Below, in pieces: positions 39,014 through 48,583 of a stretch of DNA of 64,000 nt. Origin of the DNA: JAFGAS01 sp963809875 (GTDB lineage: Bacteria > Desulfobacterota > Zymogenia > Zymogenales > Zymogenaceae); assembly GCA_963809875.1 (NCBI GenBank), contig CAWELC010000006.1, positions 124,001-188,000 on the forward strand, given 5' to 3'. The translations under genes were made by a program, and so were the position numbers. The first letter of the stretch is position 1; the number at the start of each line of letters is the position of its first letter. The notes under the pieces are model-generated. The model was not told where the DNA came from, searched no databases, and saw only the letters and a list, made by a program, of their open reading frames with translations.

Positions 39014-40127
39014 CTTGGTTTTCTCCCTCTGTGCTTGACAAAAAGTTTCTTTGGAACGTCGCGTATCGGTCCGCGACGATTGCCTCCCGTATACTCTCCA
39101 TCAGGGAGAGGTAATAGGAGAGGTTATGTATCGTGTTCAGGATCGACGAGAGGATCTCGTGGGCCATGAACAGGTGCCGGAGATACCCCCGCGAAAAATT
39201 TGCGCAGGCATAACAGCCGCACGTCTCGTCGATCGGCCTGTTGTCCCTTGCGTATCGCTCGTTCTTGATGACGATCCTTCCCGACCCGGTAAAGAGCGTC
39301 CCGTTACGTGCATTTCGGGTCGGCATGACGCAGTCAAACATATCCGCGCCGAGGCCCGAGAGGACAACGAGGTCCTCCGGTGTTCCGACCCCCATGATGT
39401 ATCGGGGGCGGTCGGCGGGCAGCACTGAAAGCGCCGTGGCCGCCATCTCGTACATGAGTCCCTTGGCCTCTCCCACGGAAAGCCCGCCGACGGCATAGCC
39501 CGGGAAATCGAGGTCAACGGTGCGCTCGGCCGACTGCCGGCGCAGATCCCCGTACATCCCCCCCTGCACGATCCCGAAAAGGGCCTGGTCCGGGCGGGTT
39601 TGGGCCTGCCTGCACCGCCCCGCCCACGAGAGCGTCAGCTCCATGGAGGCCCGTGTCTCCTCCCGTGACGAGGGGTAGGAGGTGCACTCGTCCAGGCACA
39701 TGATGATGTCGGCCCCGAGGGCCTCCTGGACCGCCACGGCGTCCTGGGGGCGGAAGAAATGGGTCGAGCCGTCCAGATGCGAGGTGAAGGTCACCCCCTC
39801 CTCTGAGAGCTTCCTCAGCGACCCGAGGCTGTAGATCTGGAAACCGCCGCTGTCGGTCAGGATCGGCCCCTGCCATCCCATGAAGGCGTGGAGCCCACCC
39901 AGCTCCTCGACGATCCGGTGCCCCGGCCTCAGATACAGGTGATACGTATTTGAAAGAACGATCTCGGCCCCTATTTCACGGATCCGGTCGGGGCTCATCG
40001 CCTTGACCGTCCCCTGGGTGCCGACCGGCATAAACGCCGGCGTCTGAAACGTCCCGTGGGGGGTAGCGTAGCCGCCCCTGCGGGCGCCGGTTTCGCTGCT
40101 TGAATGCGTTATCGTGTATGAGAACAT
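39000..40127 (-). CDS. tgt: Queuine tRNA-ribosyltransferase
   Basis: A 375-residue enzyme. The general base aspartate is in PILTDSGGFQIYSL, the nucleophile aspartate in DMFDCVMPTRNARNG, and the zinc site is CGCYAC plus the histidine of LRHLFMAHE. It exchanges guanine-34 for preQ1 in tRNAs with GUN anticodons. queA, the next enzyme of queuosine synthesis, is two genes upstream on the same strand. No frameshift. Length and motifs are normal for bacterial Tgt. Confidence 0.96.
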   Translation of the reverse strand: MFSYTITHSSSETGARRGGYATPHGTFQTPAFMPVGTQGTVKAMSPDRIREIGAEIVLSNTYHLYLRPGHRIVEELGGLHAFMGWQGPILTDSGGFQIYSLGSLRKLSEEGVTFTSHLDGSTHFFRPQDAVAVQEALGADIIMCLDECTSYPSSREETRASMELTLSWAGRCRQAQTRPDQALFGIVQGGMYGDLRRQSAERTVDLDFPGYAVGGLSVGEAKGLMYEMAATALSVLPADRPRYIMGVGTPEDLVVLSGLGADMFDCVMPTRNARNGTLFTGSGRIVIKNERYARDNRPIDETCGCYACANFSRGYLRHLFMAHEILSSILNTIHNLSYYLSLMESIREAIVADRYATFQRNFLSSTEGENQDDAN

Positions 40128-40240
40128 CGATCCCGATTGCCCGGGCTGAGCTTAAAACGGCCTCTGTATGACCCCGGGCCCGCTCCAAATGGTACGTACC
40201 CGGGGGGATGGTCCGGCTCGGGCGCGGCCGCGGCCACTCA

Positions 40241-40561
40241 TCACTGTTTAAAGTAGTTAAAGGGCCCGCCCGATTTTTCCACCTCCTCTTCGGAGATGAA
40301 CAGTATCTGTATGGGCCTTTCGGGATATCCCTCGTGTTTCAGGGCCGCCAGCAGCGCTCCCTCAATCCGTCCGGTATCTCCGCCCTTTTGGGCGGCCTTG
40401 AGTGTCTTTGCGTCCTCGTAGGCGAGATAGATAACGAGCTCTTCCGGGTCCTCTTCTCCGAAAAAGATGGTATTGACGATGCGCGGCCCGCCGGTCGCCT
40501 GGCCGTCCAGAACCCGCGCGATCGACCGGGATACCCGGCCGTATCTATCCTCGCCTTCCAT
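40241..40561 (-). CDS. Small conserved-looking protein between queA and tgt, unknown function
   Basis: A 106-residue, acidic, soluble protein (IFFGEEDPEELVIYLAYEDAK, then GGDTGRIEGALLAALKHEGY). It starts 27 bases after the queA stop and ends about 110 bases before tgt, so it belongs to the queuosine/Sec operon. The predicted pattern is beta-alpha-beta with a C-terminal SGGPFNYFK. No family was recognised and no catalytic motif is visible. Coding is supported by its place in a tight operon and by GC-rich codon use like its neighbours. Confidence 0.65.
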   Translation of the reverse strand: MEGEDRYGRVSRSIARVLDGQATGGPRIVNTIFFGEEDPEELVIYLAYEDAKTLKAAQKGGDTGRIEGALLAALKHEGYPERPIQILFISEEEVEKSGGPFNYFKQ

Positions 40562-40588
40562 GGCGACCTCACGTCCCGGGCCGAGCCC

Positions 40589-41656
40589 TCAGTGGATCAA
40601 CATGGCATCGCCGTAGCTGAAAAAACGGTACCGTTCCTTCACCGCCTCGCGGTAGGCGTCCAGGATGAATTGACGCCCCGCGAAGGCCGAGACCAGCACC
40701 AGGAGCGTCGACCTGGGCAGATGGAAGTTCGTCACGAGGGCGTCTACCATCTTGAAGCGAAAACCCGGGGTGATGAAGATCGACGTCGAGTCCTGCCGCG
40801 GCTCCAATACGGCCCTCGGCGCCGGCGCACCGCCGCAATCCGGGGTCCCGGCCGCGGCGCCCTCGAGGGCGCGGACGGTCGTGGTTCCCACGGCGATCAC
40901 CCGCGCGCCGCTTTGCCTGGCCTGGTTGACGGCCCGGGCCGTTTGGGGGGGAATGCGGAAGCGCTCGGCGTGCATGCGGTGGTTCTCGATCCTTTCTGCG
41001 CGTATGGGCAGAAACGTCCCGATGCCCACGTGGAGCGTGACGGCCGCAAACCGTCCTCCCGCGGCCTCGATGCGCCGCATCGTCTCCCCGGTAAAATGGA
41101 GCCCCGCCGTCGGGGCCGCCGCCGATCCGGGGTCGCGGGCGTATATCGTCTGATAGCGATCCCTGTCCGGACCGGGGTCGTCGTCGTTTTGTCGCCTGAT
41201 GTAGGGCGGCAGCGGCGGTCGCCCCCAGGTATCCAGATAATCAAAGAGCCCACCGGGAAAGCGGGCGGATATAAGCCACACCCCGCTTTGCCCGTTATCC
41301 GTTCGGCCGGTGATCCGCGCCGGGACATCGCCCGGCAGGATAAGCGTCGTCTCGGGCCTGACGCTCCTTCCCGAGATCAGACAGGAGGCCCCGTCCGGGG
41401 TCTCGTCCAGGAAGAGAATCGAGACCCTTCCGCCGGTCTCTTTTCGTCCCACGATGCGGGCCGGGACGACCTTCGTATCGTTGATAACCAGAAGATCGCC
41501 GGGACGGATGAACCGGACGAGACTCTCGAACGCGCAATGCTCGATTGTCCGCCGCTCCCGGTCAAGCACCATGAGCCGGGAGTCGCCCCTCGTCGCGGGG
41601 GGGTGCTGTGCGATCAGCTCTTCGGGCAGGTCATAGTCGAAATCGGAGAGGTTCAC
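40589..41656 (-). CDS. queA: S-adenosylmethionine:tRNA ribosyltransferase-isomerase
   Basis: About 355 residues from GTG 41654-41656, chosen because the family begins close to LSDFDYDLPEELIAQHP; the longer in-frame ATG at 41788 would add 44 atypical residues. Conserved blocks are GDLLVINDTKVVPARI, RYQTIYARDPGSAAAPTAGLHF, VTLHVGIGTF and VTNFHLPRSTLLVLVSAFAG. It transfers the ribosyl part of SAM to preQ1-tRNA to make epoxyqueuosine. No frameshift. The first gene of the operon running to secF. Confidence 0.95.
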   Translation of the reverse strand: MNLSDFDYDLPEELIAQHPPATRGDSRLMVLDRERRTIEHCAFESLVRFIRPGDLLVINDTKVVPARIVGRKETGGRVSILFLDETPDGASCLISGRSVRPETTLILPGDVPARITGRTDNGQSGVWLISARFPGGLFDYLDTWGRPPLPPYIRRQNDDDPGPDRDRYQTIYARDPGSAAAPTAGLHFTGETMRRIEAAGGRFAAVTLHVGIGTFLPIRAERIENHRMHAERFRIPPQTARAVNQARQSGARVIAVGTTTVRALEGAAAGTPDCGGAPAPRAVLEPRQDSTSIFITPGFRFKMVDALVTNFHLPRSTLLVLVSAFAGRQFILDAYREAVKERYRFFSYGDAMLIH

Positions 41657-41868
41657 GGCACCGGCACGCCGCCCGGGCAGTCCCGGGATTGGCCGCCACC
41701 GGCCGAAAAGCCCATCGCCGAAAAAGTCTCCGCCCCGCGTCCGCTCACGATCACCCCGCATTCCCTGGTTTGGGCGCGGGAAATTCATTCAAATCCCCCC
41801 GCACCGGGCAAAAAAGTAATTGCTAAAGTTAGTAATTTAAACAGATTCTCACATCAATGTCAAGATAT

Positions 41869-42069
41869 TTAGTGGAAGACCCGGGCGCCGAGATAGACCA
41901 GGACGAGCCCCGCAAGAAGGGCGGCCATCCCCAGGAGGCGCAGCACCTGATCGGGGACCGTGGTGATGAGGGCCGTGAAGCGCCGGACGGCGCTCGGCGA
42001 GGCGACGTAGGGGATCCCCTCGATGATGAGGACGAAGCCGAAGGCGACGATGAGAACGGAAAAGTCCAT
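41869..42069 (-). CDS. DUF2065 family small membrane protein
   Basis: About 66 residues from ATG 42067-42069: MDFSVLIVAFGFVLIIEGIP, then ASPSAVRRF and a second helix LLGMAALLAGLVLVYLGARV. This two-helix layout with a central SP..RR segment is that of DUF2065 (YjeT-like) proteins of proteobacteria. Function unknown. It lies upstream of queA on the same strand, separated by about 210 bases that contain no other gene. Confidence 0.8.
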   Translation of the reverse strand: MDFSVLIVAFGFVLIIEGIPYVASPSAVRRFTALITTVPDQVLRLLGMAALLAGLVLVYLGARVFH

Positions 42070-42267
42070 GGGGTATCGGTTTCCTTCGTTAGGTAATCTA
42101 TTATCACCCGTATCGTAGGCGTGGGGGGAAGAGGTTGTCAAGAGAAAAAGGCAGACGAGGACAAAGGTGACGCTTCACCCGGATATGAAGCATTCCAAAA
42201 AACCGCGAGGATTAGTAGTTACATACGGCGTTACCTTTATTCACAAACCCCCCCTAATTAGTCCCCC

Positions 42268-42296
42268 TTGACGCATTTCTTAAACAAAACTAGACT
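42268..42296 (+). promoter_or_regulatory. Sigma70-type promoter for the V4R gene
   Basis: TTGACG and TAGACT are separated by 17 bases in a locally AT-rich stretch, 48 bases before the ATG at 42345. Confidence 0.6.
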
Positions 42297-42344
42297 ATTC
42301 AAAATTAAATCTAATACGCTATTTCATCATTTAAGGAGGCCGCC

Positions 42345-43031
42345 ATGACGCTGACCGTAGTTTCCGCCCCGCCCCAGTTTGAAGGTGTCTTTTCGGCTAT
42401 GGAGTCAAGGATAAAGGCCTTCTTTTCGGAAGTCAGCATGATGCCTGAAATGGGTAAGATGGAGATCAGCGGGGTCAGGTTCCGCTATTCCCAGAGTGAG
42501 GGGCTGGCGACCGCTTTTAGAGAGACCCTTACCGATGTCTACGGTGAAAAGGGCGCAGAACAGATCCTGTATAAGCTGGGCAAGTCCCTTGGCGCGATCG
42601 AAGGGACGACCTTCCATGAGCGGTTCGGCCTTACCGACCCATTCGAGAAGCTGGCCGCCGGACCCGTCTATTTTGCCTATTCCGGATGGGCGTTCGTGGA
42701 GATCCTCCCGTCGAGCGCGCCGAGCCCGGATGAGGACTATATCCTTACCTATAACCACCCGAACTCCTTTGAGGCCGACGCGTATATAAACAATAAGAAG
42801 AAGGCCGACCACCCCATCTGCTGGATAAACGCGGGTTATTCGGCGGGATGGTGCTCTTCGAGCTTCGGCATTCCGCTGGAGGCCCGGGAAATCACCTGCA
42901 TGGCGATGGGACACGCGTCGTGTACGTTCATCATGACCCACCGAAACAAGATCATCGAGCAGGTGGATTGTTTCCGGGAGCTGCTGAAGACCAAGCGGCC
43001 CGAGGAGGTAACGACGGCCGACCTCCGATAG
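42345..43031 (+). CDS. Stand-alone V4R domain protein
   Basis: A 228-residue soluble protein behind AAGGAGG. The C-terminal half is a V4R domain: NSFEADAYI, PICWINAGYSAGWCSSSFGI and EITCMAMGHASCTFIM. The N-terminal half (RYSQSEGLATAFRETLTDVYGEKGAEQILYKLG) resembles the activator/sensor region of XylR-type regulators, where V4R binds aromatic effectors. No output domain is attached. It precedes a MerR regulator and the acyl-CoA/mutase cluster. It may be a ligand sensor acting through a partner, or an enzyme; the sequence does not decide. Confidence 0.75.
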   Translation: MTLTVVSAPPQFEGVFSAMESRIKAFFSEVSMMPEMGKMEISGVRFRYSQSEGLATAFRETLTDVYGEKGAEQILYKLGKSLGAIEGTTFHERFGLTDPFEKLAAGPVYFAYSGWAFVEILPSSAPSPDEDYILTYNHPNSFEADAYINNKKKADHPICWINAGYSAGWCSSSFGIPLEAREITCMAMGHASCTFIMTHRNKIIEQVDCFRELLKTKRPEEVTTADLR

Positions 43032-43302
43032 GCGGGGGCGTCCGCCTCTTCGACGCCTCATTGGGGACCCACAGGTCTTTGATCCTCGCCTTTCTTACGT
43101 CCCGCACACGGAGTGCGGAGCGGGCGGAGGACCCGAAGCCTTCCGGTGCGGCCGGCCGGAGCCCGGCCCGCGTTTTCCCCAATAGCGGGCTTTTCCTTCG
43201 CATGCGCCGTCCTGCAAGGCGGCCGCCTTATATCCGGTTTTCCTCCGGAACGCTCCCGAGGGATTTTCCCCGTCGTTGATTGACCAATCATTCACATTTT
43301 TC

Positions 43303-43331
43303 TTGACAAGCCGCCCCCCCTTTGATACAAA
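43303..43331 (+). promoter_or_regulatory. Promoter upstream of the MerR-family gene
   Basis: A perfect TTGACA is followed after 17 bases by TACAAA. It is 102 bases before the ATG at 43434. Confidence 0.65.
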
Positions 43332-43340
43332 CGGGACATG

Positions 43341-43368
43341 ATCTGCCAGTTTACGTAACATGGCAGAT
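43341..43368 (+). promoter_or_regulatory. Inverted repeat, candidate operator for the MerR-family regulator
   Basis: Perfect 8-base arms ATCTGCCA and TGGCAGAT, spaced by 12 bases, begin nine bases after the -10. The position just after the promoter would suit autorepression; classical MerR operators instead lie between -35 and -10, so another factor is possible. Confidence 0.5.
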
Positions 43369-43433
43369 GATCGCCTATGGGCCTATGGGGCTAAGGGACT
43401 ATGGGGCCATCGGGCGGAGGACAAGGCAGGAAA

Positions 43434-43895
43434 ATGGCCGTCAAGAAGAACAGCGCGAATTCCCTCACTGACCGCGACGCAGTCGGCGTCCTGCCGATGC
43501 CCAAAGCGGGCCTTCCCTACATGAACATCAGCGACCTCTCAAAGAGGCTCGATATCTCCCCCCGGACAATCCGCTACTACGAAGAGATCGGGCTGTTGGA
43601 CTCGATCAAACGCACGGTGGGGGGAAAACGCGTCTTCACCGACAACGACTTTCGGCGCATCCGGTTTATTCAGAAGCTCAAGATCCTCGGCCTGACGCTG
43701 GCCGAGATGCAGGAGCTCAACGCTATCTACGAGACCCACCGGAAAAACTCCAAGGTATTTCCCCGGATTATAGAACTCTTTGATAGCCACAAGAGATCGA
43801 TCGACCACCGCATGGATGAGCTCAAGCTCCTTAAGGCCGAGATCGAGGAGTTCCAGAAGCGGATGCGGGGTAAGCTCAAGAAGGAGCAGGAATAG
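43434..43895 (+). CDS. MerR family transcriptional regulator
   Basis: About 153 residues from ATG 43434 (AAGGCAGGA upstream). After a 30-residue N-terminal extension comes the winged helix: MNISDLSKRLDISPRTIRYYEEIGLLD, then FTDNDFRRIRFIQKLKILGLTLAEMQEL. A C-terminal coiled coil (FDSHKRSIDHRMDELKLLKA) provides the dimer. There is no metal-binding cysteine pair or large effector domain, so it belongs with the short MerR/SoxR-like regulators found near acyl-CoA genes (LiuR-like). It probably controls the following cobO-mutase-thiolase genes, and perhaps itself; this is inferred from position. Confidence 0.85.
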   Translation: MAVKKNSANSLTDRDAVGVLPMPKAGLPYMNISDLSKRLDISPRTIRYYEEIGLLDSIKRTVGGKRVFTDNDFRRIRFIQKLKILGLTLAEMQELNAIYETHRKNSKVFPRIIELFDSHKRSIDHRMDELKLLKAEIEEFQKRMRGKLKKEQE

Positions 43896-44164
43896 GGGAC
43901 GGGCGGGGATGGGCACTGACAGCGAGGCTTTCGGGTGCCGCAATACGAACAATGCGCAGAGGCGACGTTTAAACGATTGCAGCTGCTCGGAGCCCCGAGG
44001 AGGCTGGCGACTCGTAGATGCAACAGCGTACAAGTGGTTCCCGTCGGATTGCACGCGAATCGTCCCGCACTGACAGGATCCGCGTCGCGACTGGACGGGG
44101 CACGAACAGGCTTGCTGAGCGCGCCCCTACGGGAGTAAGTACGAGTCGGCAGATACGACGTGGA

Positions 44165-44702
44165 ATGACGCACAAAAAAACAGCGCGGCCTTATCCAGGT
44201 CTACACGGGAAACGGCAAGGGAAAGACGACCGCGGCCCTGGGGCTGGCGCTTCGGGCGGCCGGGCACGGCAAGAAGAGCTGCGTCATCCAGTTCATGAAG
44301 GGCGAGATCTACTACGGCGAGCTCGGGGCGGCAAAAATGCTTTCCCCCTACGTCGAGATCATCCAGATGGGACGGCCCGACTTCGTGAGCAAGACCAGCC
44401 CCGACCCCAAGGACGTGCGGCTGGCCCGCCAGGGCCTGGAGCTGGCCAGGGAAATCCTGGTTGGAAAGAGGTACGATATCGTCGTGCTGGACGAGATCAA
44501 CGTGGCGCTGGACTTCGGGCTCGTCGAGCTTTCCGATGTCATGAGCCTCATCGACGCCAAGCCGCCCGAGACGGAGCTGATCCTCACCGGCCGGTACGCG
44601 AAAAAAGAGATCATCGAGCGAGCCGACCTGGTCACCGAGATGACGGAGATCAAGCACCCCTACAACGCGGGGGTCGAGGCGCGGCTGGGGATTGAGAGAT
44701 AG
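44165..44702 (+). CDS. cobO: Cob(I)alamin adenosyltransferase, CobO/BtuR type (frameshifted)
   Basis: About 178 residues from ATG 44165. A run of seven A at 44174-44180 has one base too many; corrected, the start reads MTHKKQRGLIQVYTGNGKGK. The P-loop GNGKGKTT and the phrases GHGKKSCVIQFMKG, YDIVVLDEINVALDFG and LILTGRYAKKEIIERADLV are diagnostic of CobO. It makes adenosylcobalamin, the cofactor of methylmalonyl-CoA mutase encoded immediately downstream. The 270 bases upstream were checked for a cobalamin riboswitch and none was recognised. Confidence 0.92.
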
Positions 44703-44758
44703 AAAGATAGACATGTAATAAATGAGTATCCGCTGCGTAGTCAGGAGATTGACCATCA

Positions 44759-44782
44759 CCCCACGAAGCAGGCTTCGTGGGG
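44759..44782. repeat. Dispersed hairpin, CCCCACGAAG type
   Basis: Perfect 10-bp arms CCCCACGAAG/CTTCGTGGGG with loop CAGG, preceded by ATCA and followed by ACCCCGAC. Arms and loop are identical to the copy at 46578; it lies after cobO. Confidence 0.75.
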
Positions 44783-44803
44783 ACCCCGACAAAGCCGCTC
44801 CCG

Positions 44804-44818
44804 CTCCTCGCAATGACG
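44804..44818. repeat. Partial copy of the CGTCATTGCGAG element
   Basis: GCTCCTCGCAATGACG is the right-hand end of the element seen complete at 18051. A degenerate left-like part (TCGTCGCGAGCC) follows at about 44827. Confidence 0.5.
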
Positions 44819-44893
44819 GTACATTGTCGTCGCGAGCCCTGACTACTCCTCCGAACGGATATTTGACGGGTTTTCTTCCCCGTGGAGGCGTGT

Positions 44894-46573
<1,680 letters not shown>

Positions 46574-46577
46574 ATCA

Positions 46578-46601
46578 CCCCACGAAGCAGGCTTCGTGGG
46601 G
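46578..46601. repeat. Dispersed hairpin, CCCCACGAAG type
   Basis: Same arms and loop as the copy at 44759, starting four bases after the mutase stop codon and followed by GCCCCGATA. There is no T run. Confidence 0.75.
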
Positions 46602-46651
46602 GCCCCGATAGGAAGAAAGAAGATAAGCACGTAAGAGTTTTCGACTTGTAG

Positions 46652-46671
46652 GGGCGGCATTCATGCCGCCC
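46652..46671. repeat. Short hairpin GGGCGGCA-TTCA-TGCCGCCC
   Basis: A perfect 8-bp stem in the gap between the two mutase subunit genes, preceded by TTGTAG. A related half-sequence (GAGCCGCCCCTACA) occurs at about 18166. Confidence 0.65.
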
Positions 46672-46736
46672 GCTTGACCCTGATTGGGAAGGCTCTTTCA
46701 TACTTTCTACAACTGATACCTATAGAGACACTATCT

Positions 46737-47144
46737 ATGACCAAAGGACGAAAAATCAGGATACTTCTCGGCAAGCCGGGACTGGACGGTCACGACCGGG
46801 GAATCAAGGTCGTTGCCCGCGCACTGAGGGACGCCGGCGTCGAGGTGATCTACACGGGGCTCCATCAGACGCCCGAGATGATCGCGGCCGCGGCCATACA
46901 GGAAGACGTGGACGGGGTGGGGCTTTCGGTCCTCTCCGGGGCGCACAACCACCTCTTTCTTAAGGTCATCGAGCTCCTGAAAAAAGGAGGAGCCGACGAC
47001 ATCATCGTCTTCGGCGGCGGCATCATCCCCGACAGGGACGTCGCGATGCTCAAGGCGGCGGGCGTCGGGGAGATATTCGTGCCCGGGGAGACCACCGAGC
47101 GGATCATCGACTGGGTCAGGGGGCACATAAACCCCCGCGATTGA
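46737..47144 (+). CDS. Methylmalonyl-CoA mutase, small cobalamin-binding subunit
   Basis: A 135-residue B12-binding domain protein from ATG 46737. The cobalt-ligand motif is KPGLDGHDRGIKVVARALRD (D-x-H-x-x-G), followed by GVGLSVLSGAHNHL and VFGGGIIPDRD. It completes the split mutase whose catalytic subunit ends at 46573; the 163-base gap holds two hairpin repeats. The upstream ribosome-binding site is weak (AGAGA). No frameshift. Related domains serve other acyl-CoA mutases, but the pairing here is clear. Confidence 0.93.
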   Translation: MTKGRKIRILLGKPGLDGHDRGIKVVARALRDAGVEVIYTGLHQTPEMIAAAAIQEDVDGVGLSVLSGAHNHLFLKVIELLKKGGADDIIVFGGGIIPDRDVAMLKAAGVGEIFVPGETTERIIDWVRGHINPRD

Positions 47145-47352
47145 CCGGTCTGGCGAGGGCGCTCGCCTGACTCGTCGGGCGTGGCCGCGCGGGATCGACT
47201 CGGAAAGCCCGTTTCTCCGGGAGAGCCGGGATGCCGCGAGGTGCCGTGCCGATAGCGCAGGCCGATGGGTGAATCTTCCGGCATAAACGAATCGGGATTT
47301 TCCACCATGTTATTAAAATTGATTTGCGGATAACCAGACAAGGAGGATTTCT

Positions 47353-48564
47353 ATGAGCGACAGAAGGGTTTACGTCCTCGGGGGCGGCATCTCCAAGATG
47401 GCCGCCGAACGCCCGGACGGCAATATTCGCGACTGGGTCGTGGAAGCGGTCATGGATGCCGTGGTGGACGCCGGCGTCGATATCGCCGATATCCAGCACG
47501 CAACGACCTCATACTTCTCCGATCACTTCGACAAGCAGTTGAAGCAGGGCGCGATCTTCCACGATTGCGTGGGGATGTGTCCCAAGCCCAACGTGCGCGT
47601 CGAGGGCGGCGGCGGAACCGGCGGCCTTGCCATCCGCAACGCCTACGCCTATATCAAAGCGGGGCTCTGCGACTCGATGATCGTCTACGGCACCGAGAAC
47701 ATGGGCCGCCACGTCCCCTCGGACGTGGCCCAGCAGTTTATCGCCCTGGCCTCCGACACCGACTGGGAGGTGCAGGTGGCGGGCTTCTACGTGGCCTACT
47801 ATGCCATGATGATGCGGGCCCACATGGACATGTACGGGACGAAGGAAGAGCAGTTCGCGCTGGTATCGGTCAAGAACCACCGCAACGCCATCTACAACGA
47901 GTACGCCCAGAGCCCCATGAAGATCACCGTGGACGACGTCATGAACTCAACCCTCATTACCTCGCCCTACAAGATATTGGACAACTGCCTCCTTTCCGAC
48001 GGCGCGTCCTGCCTGGTCTTTGCCACCGAGGAGTGGGCAAAAGCCCATTCGACCTCCTGGCATCGCAAGCCGCGCGTCGAGGTGGTGGGCACCGGGTGCG
48101 GAACGGACTATATGCGGCTGGCCGATCGGCCCTATCCCTACCCCGGCATCGCCCATTTCCGGTCGAAACGCGTTGCCTCCCAGCAGGCCTACGCGATGGC
48201 CGGCATCAAGAACCCCGCCAAGGAGCTTGACTGCTTCGAGGTGCACGACGCCTATTCGGGCGTTGAGATGGTCAGCTGCGAGGACCTGGGCCTCTGCGGT
48301 CTGGGTGAATCGGGCAAACTCTACGAGCAGGGCTATTTCGACCTCGGCGGCGAGATTCCGATCAACACCTCCGGCGGTCTCATCGGCATGGGCCATCCCG
48401 TCGGCGCCACCGGCGTCAATCAGGGTATCGAAGTCCTCAGGCAGCTTCGGCAGGAGGTGGATCCCCGCCGCCAGGCCAAGCTTAGGAACGGGCAGGGCGG
48501 CATGGACTCCCACGGCGGAACCGGCACCTTTGTGGCAATCAACATCTTCCGGCGCGTGGATTAA
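47353..48564 (+). CDS. Thiolase-superfamily protein lacking the nucleophilic cysteine
   Basis: A 403-residue SCP2-type thiolase fold behind AAGGAGG. The motif that normally reads like RVEAACASG is here RVEGGGGTG (residues 82-90), so glycine (about G87) replaces the acyl-accepting cysteine. The other active-site loops remain: FEVHDAYSGVE and NTSGGLIGMGHPVGATG. The last loop is DSHGGTGT. A DUF35 partner follows 19 bases downstream. Cysteine-less thiolases paired with DUF35 proteins are known as aldolases (the actinobacterial Ltp2-ChsH2 type), so a retro-aldol or condensing role without an acyl-enzyme is possible. The frame is intact, so the change is not due to a shift. Confidence 0.85.
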   Translation: MSDRRVYVLGGGISKMAAERPDGNIRDWVVEAVMDAVVDAGVDIADIQHATTSYFSDHFDKQLKQGAIFHDCVGMCPKPNVRVEGGGGTGGLAIRNAYAYIKAGLCDSMIVYGTENMGRHVPSDVAQQFIALASDTDWEVQVAGFYVAYYAMMMRAHMDMYGTKEEQFALVSVKNHRNAIYNEYAQSPMKITVDDVMNSTLITSPYKILDNCLLSDGASCLVFATEEWAKAHSTSWHRKPRVEVVGTGCGTDYMRLADRPYPYPGIAHFRSKRVASQQAYAMAGIKNPAKELDCFEVHDAYSGVEMVSCEDLGLCGLGESGKLYEQGYFDLGGEIPINTSGGLIGMGHPVGATGVNQGIEVLRQLRQEVDPRRQAKLRNGQGGMDSHGGTGTFVAINIFRRVD

Positions 48565-48583
48565 GAGAAAGGAGAAACTAACC

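Larger units (their letters stand above)
43032..43433. other. Intergenic region, about 400 bases, upstream of the MerR gene
   Basis: The first 230 bases are GC-rich and show no gene or strong hairpin. The last 170 hold the promoter at 43303 and the inverted repeat at 43341, then repeated CTATGGG units (43375-43415) before the MerR start. Confidence 0.6.

Noticed and set aside
40208..41872. A 554-codon open frame on the plus strand.
   Set aside because: Antisense to queA and the small gene after it; no signal, domain or ribosome-binding site.
43896..44164. Possible cobalamin riboswitch upstream of cobO.
   Set aside because: The region is structured and GC-rich, but I could not find the B12-box consensus or the expected arm layout. 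A covariance-model search would be decisive.
44165..44190. Programmed slippage at the A7 run at the start of cobO.
   Set aside because: A poly-A slip site is possible in principle, but one extra base in a homopolymer fits the window-wide insertion error pattern better.
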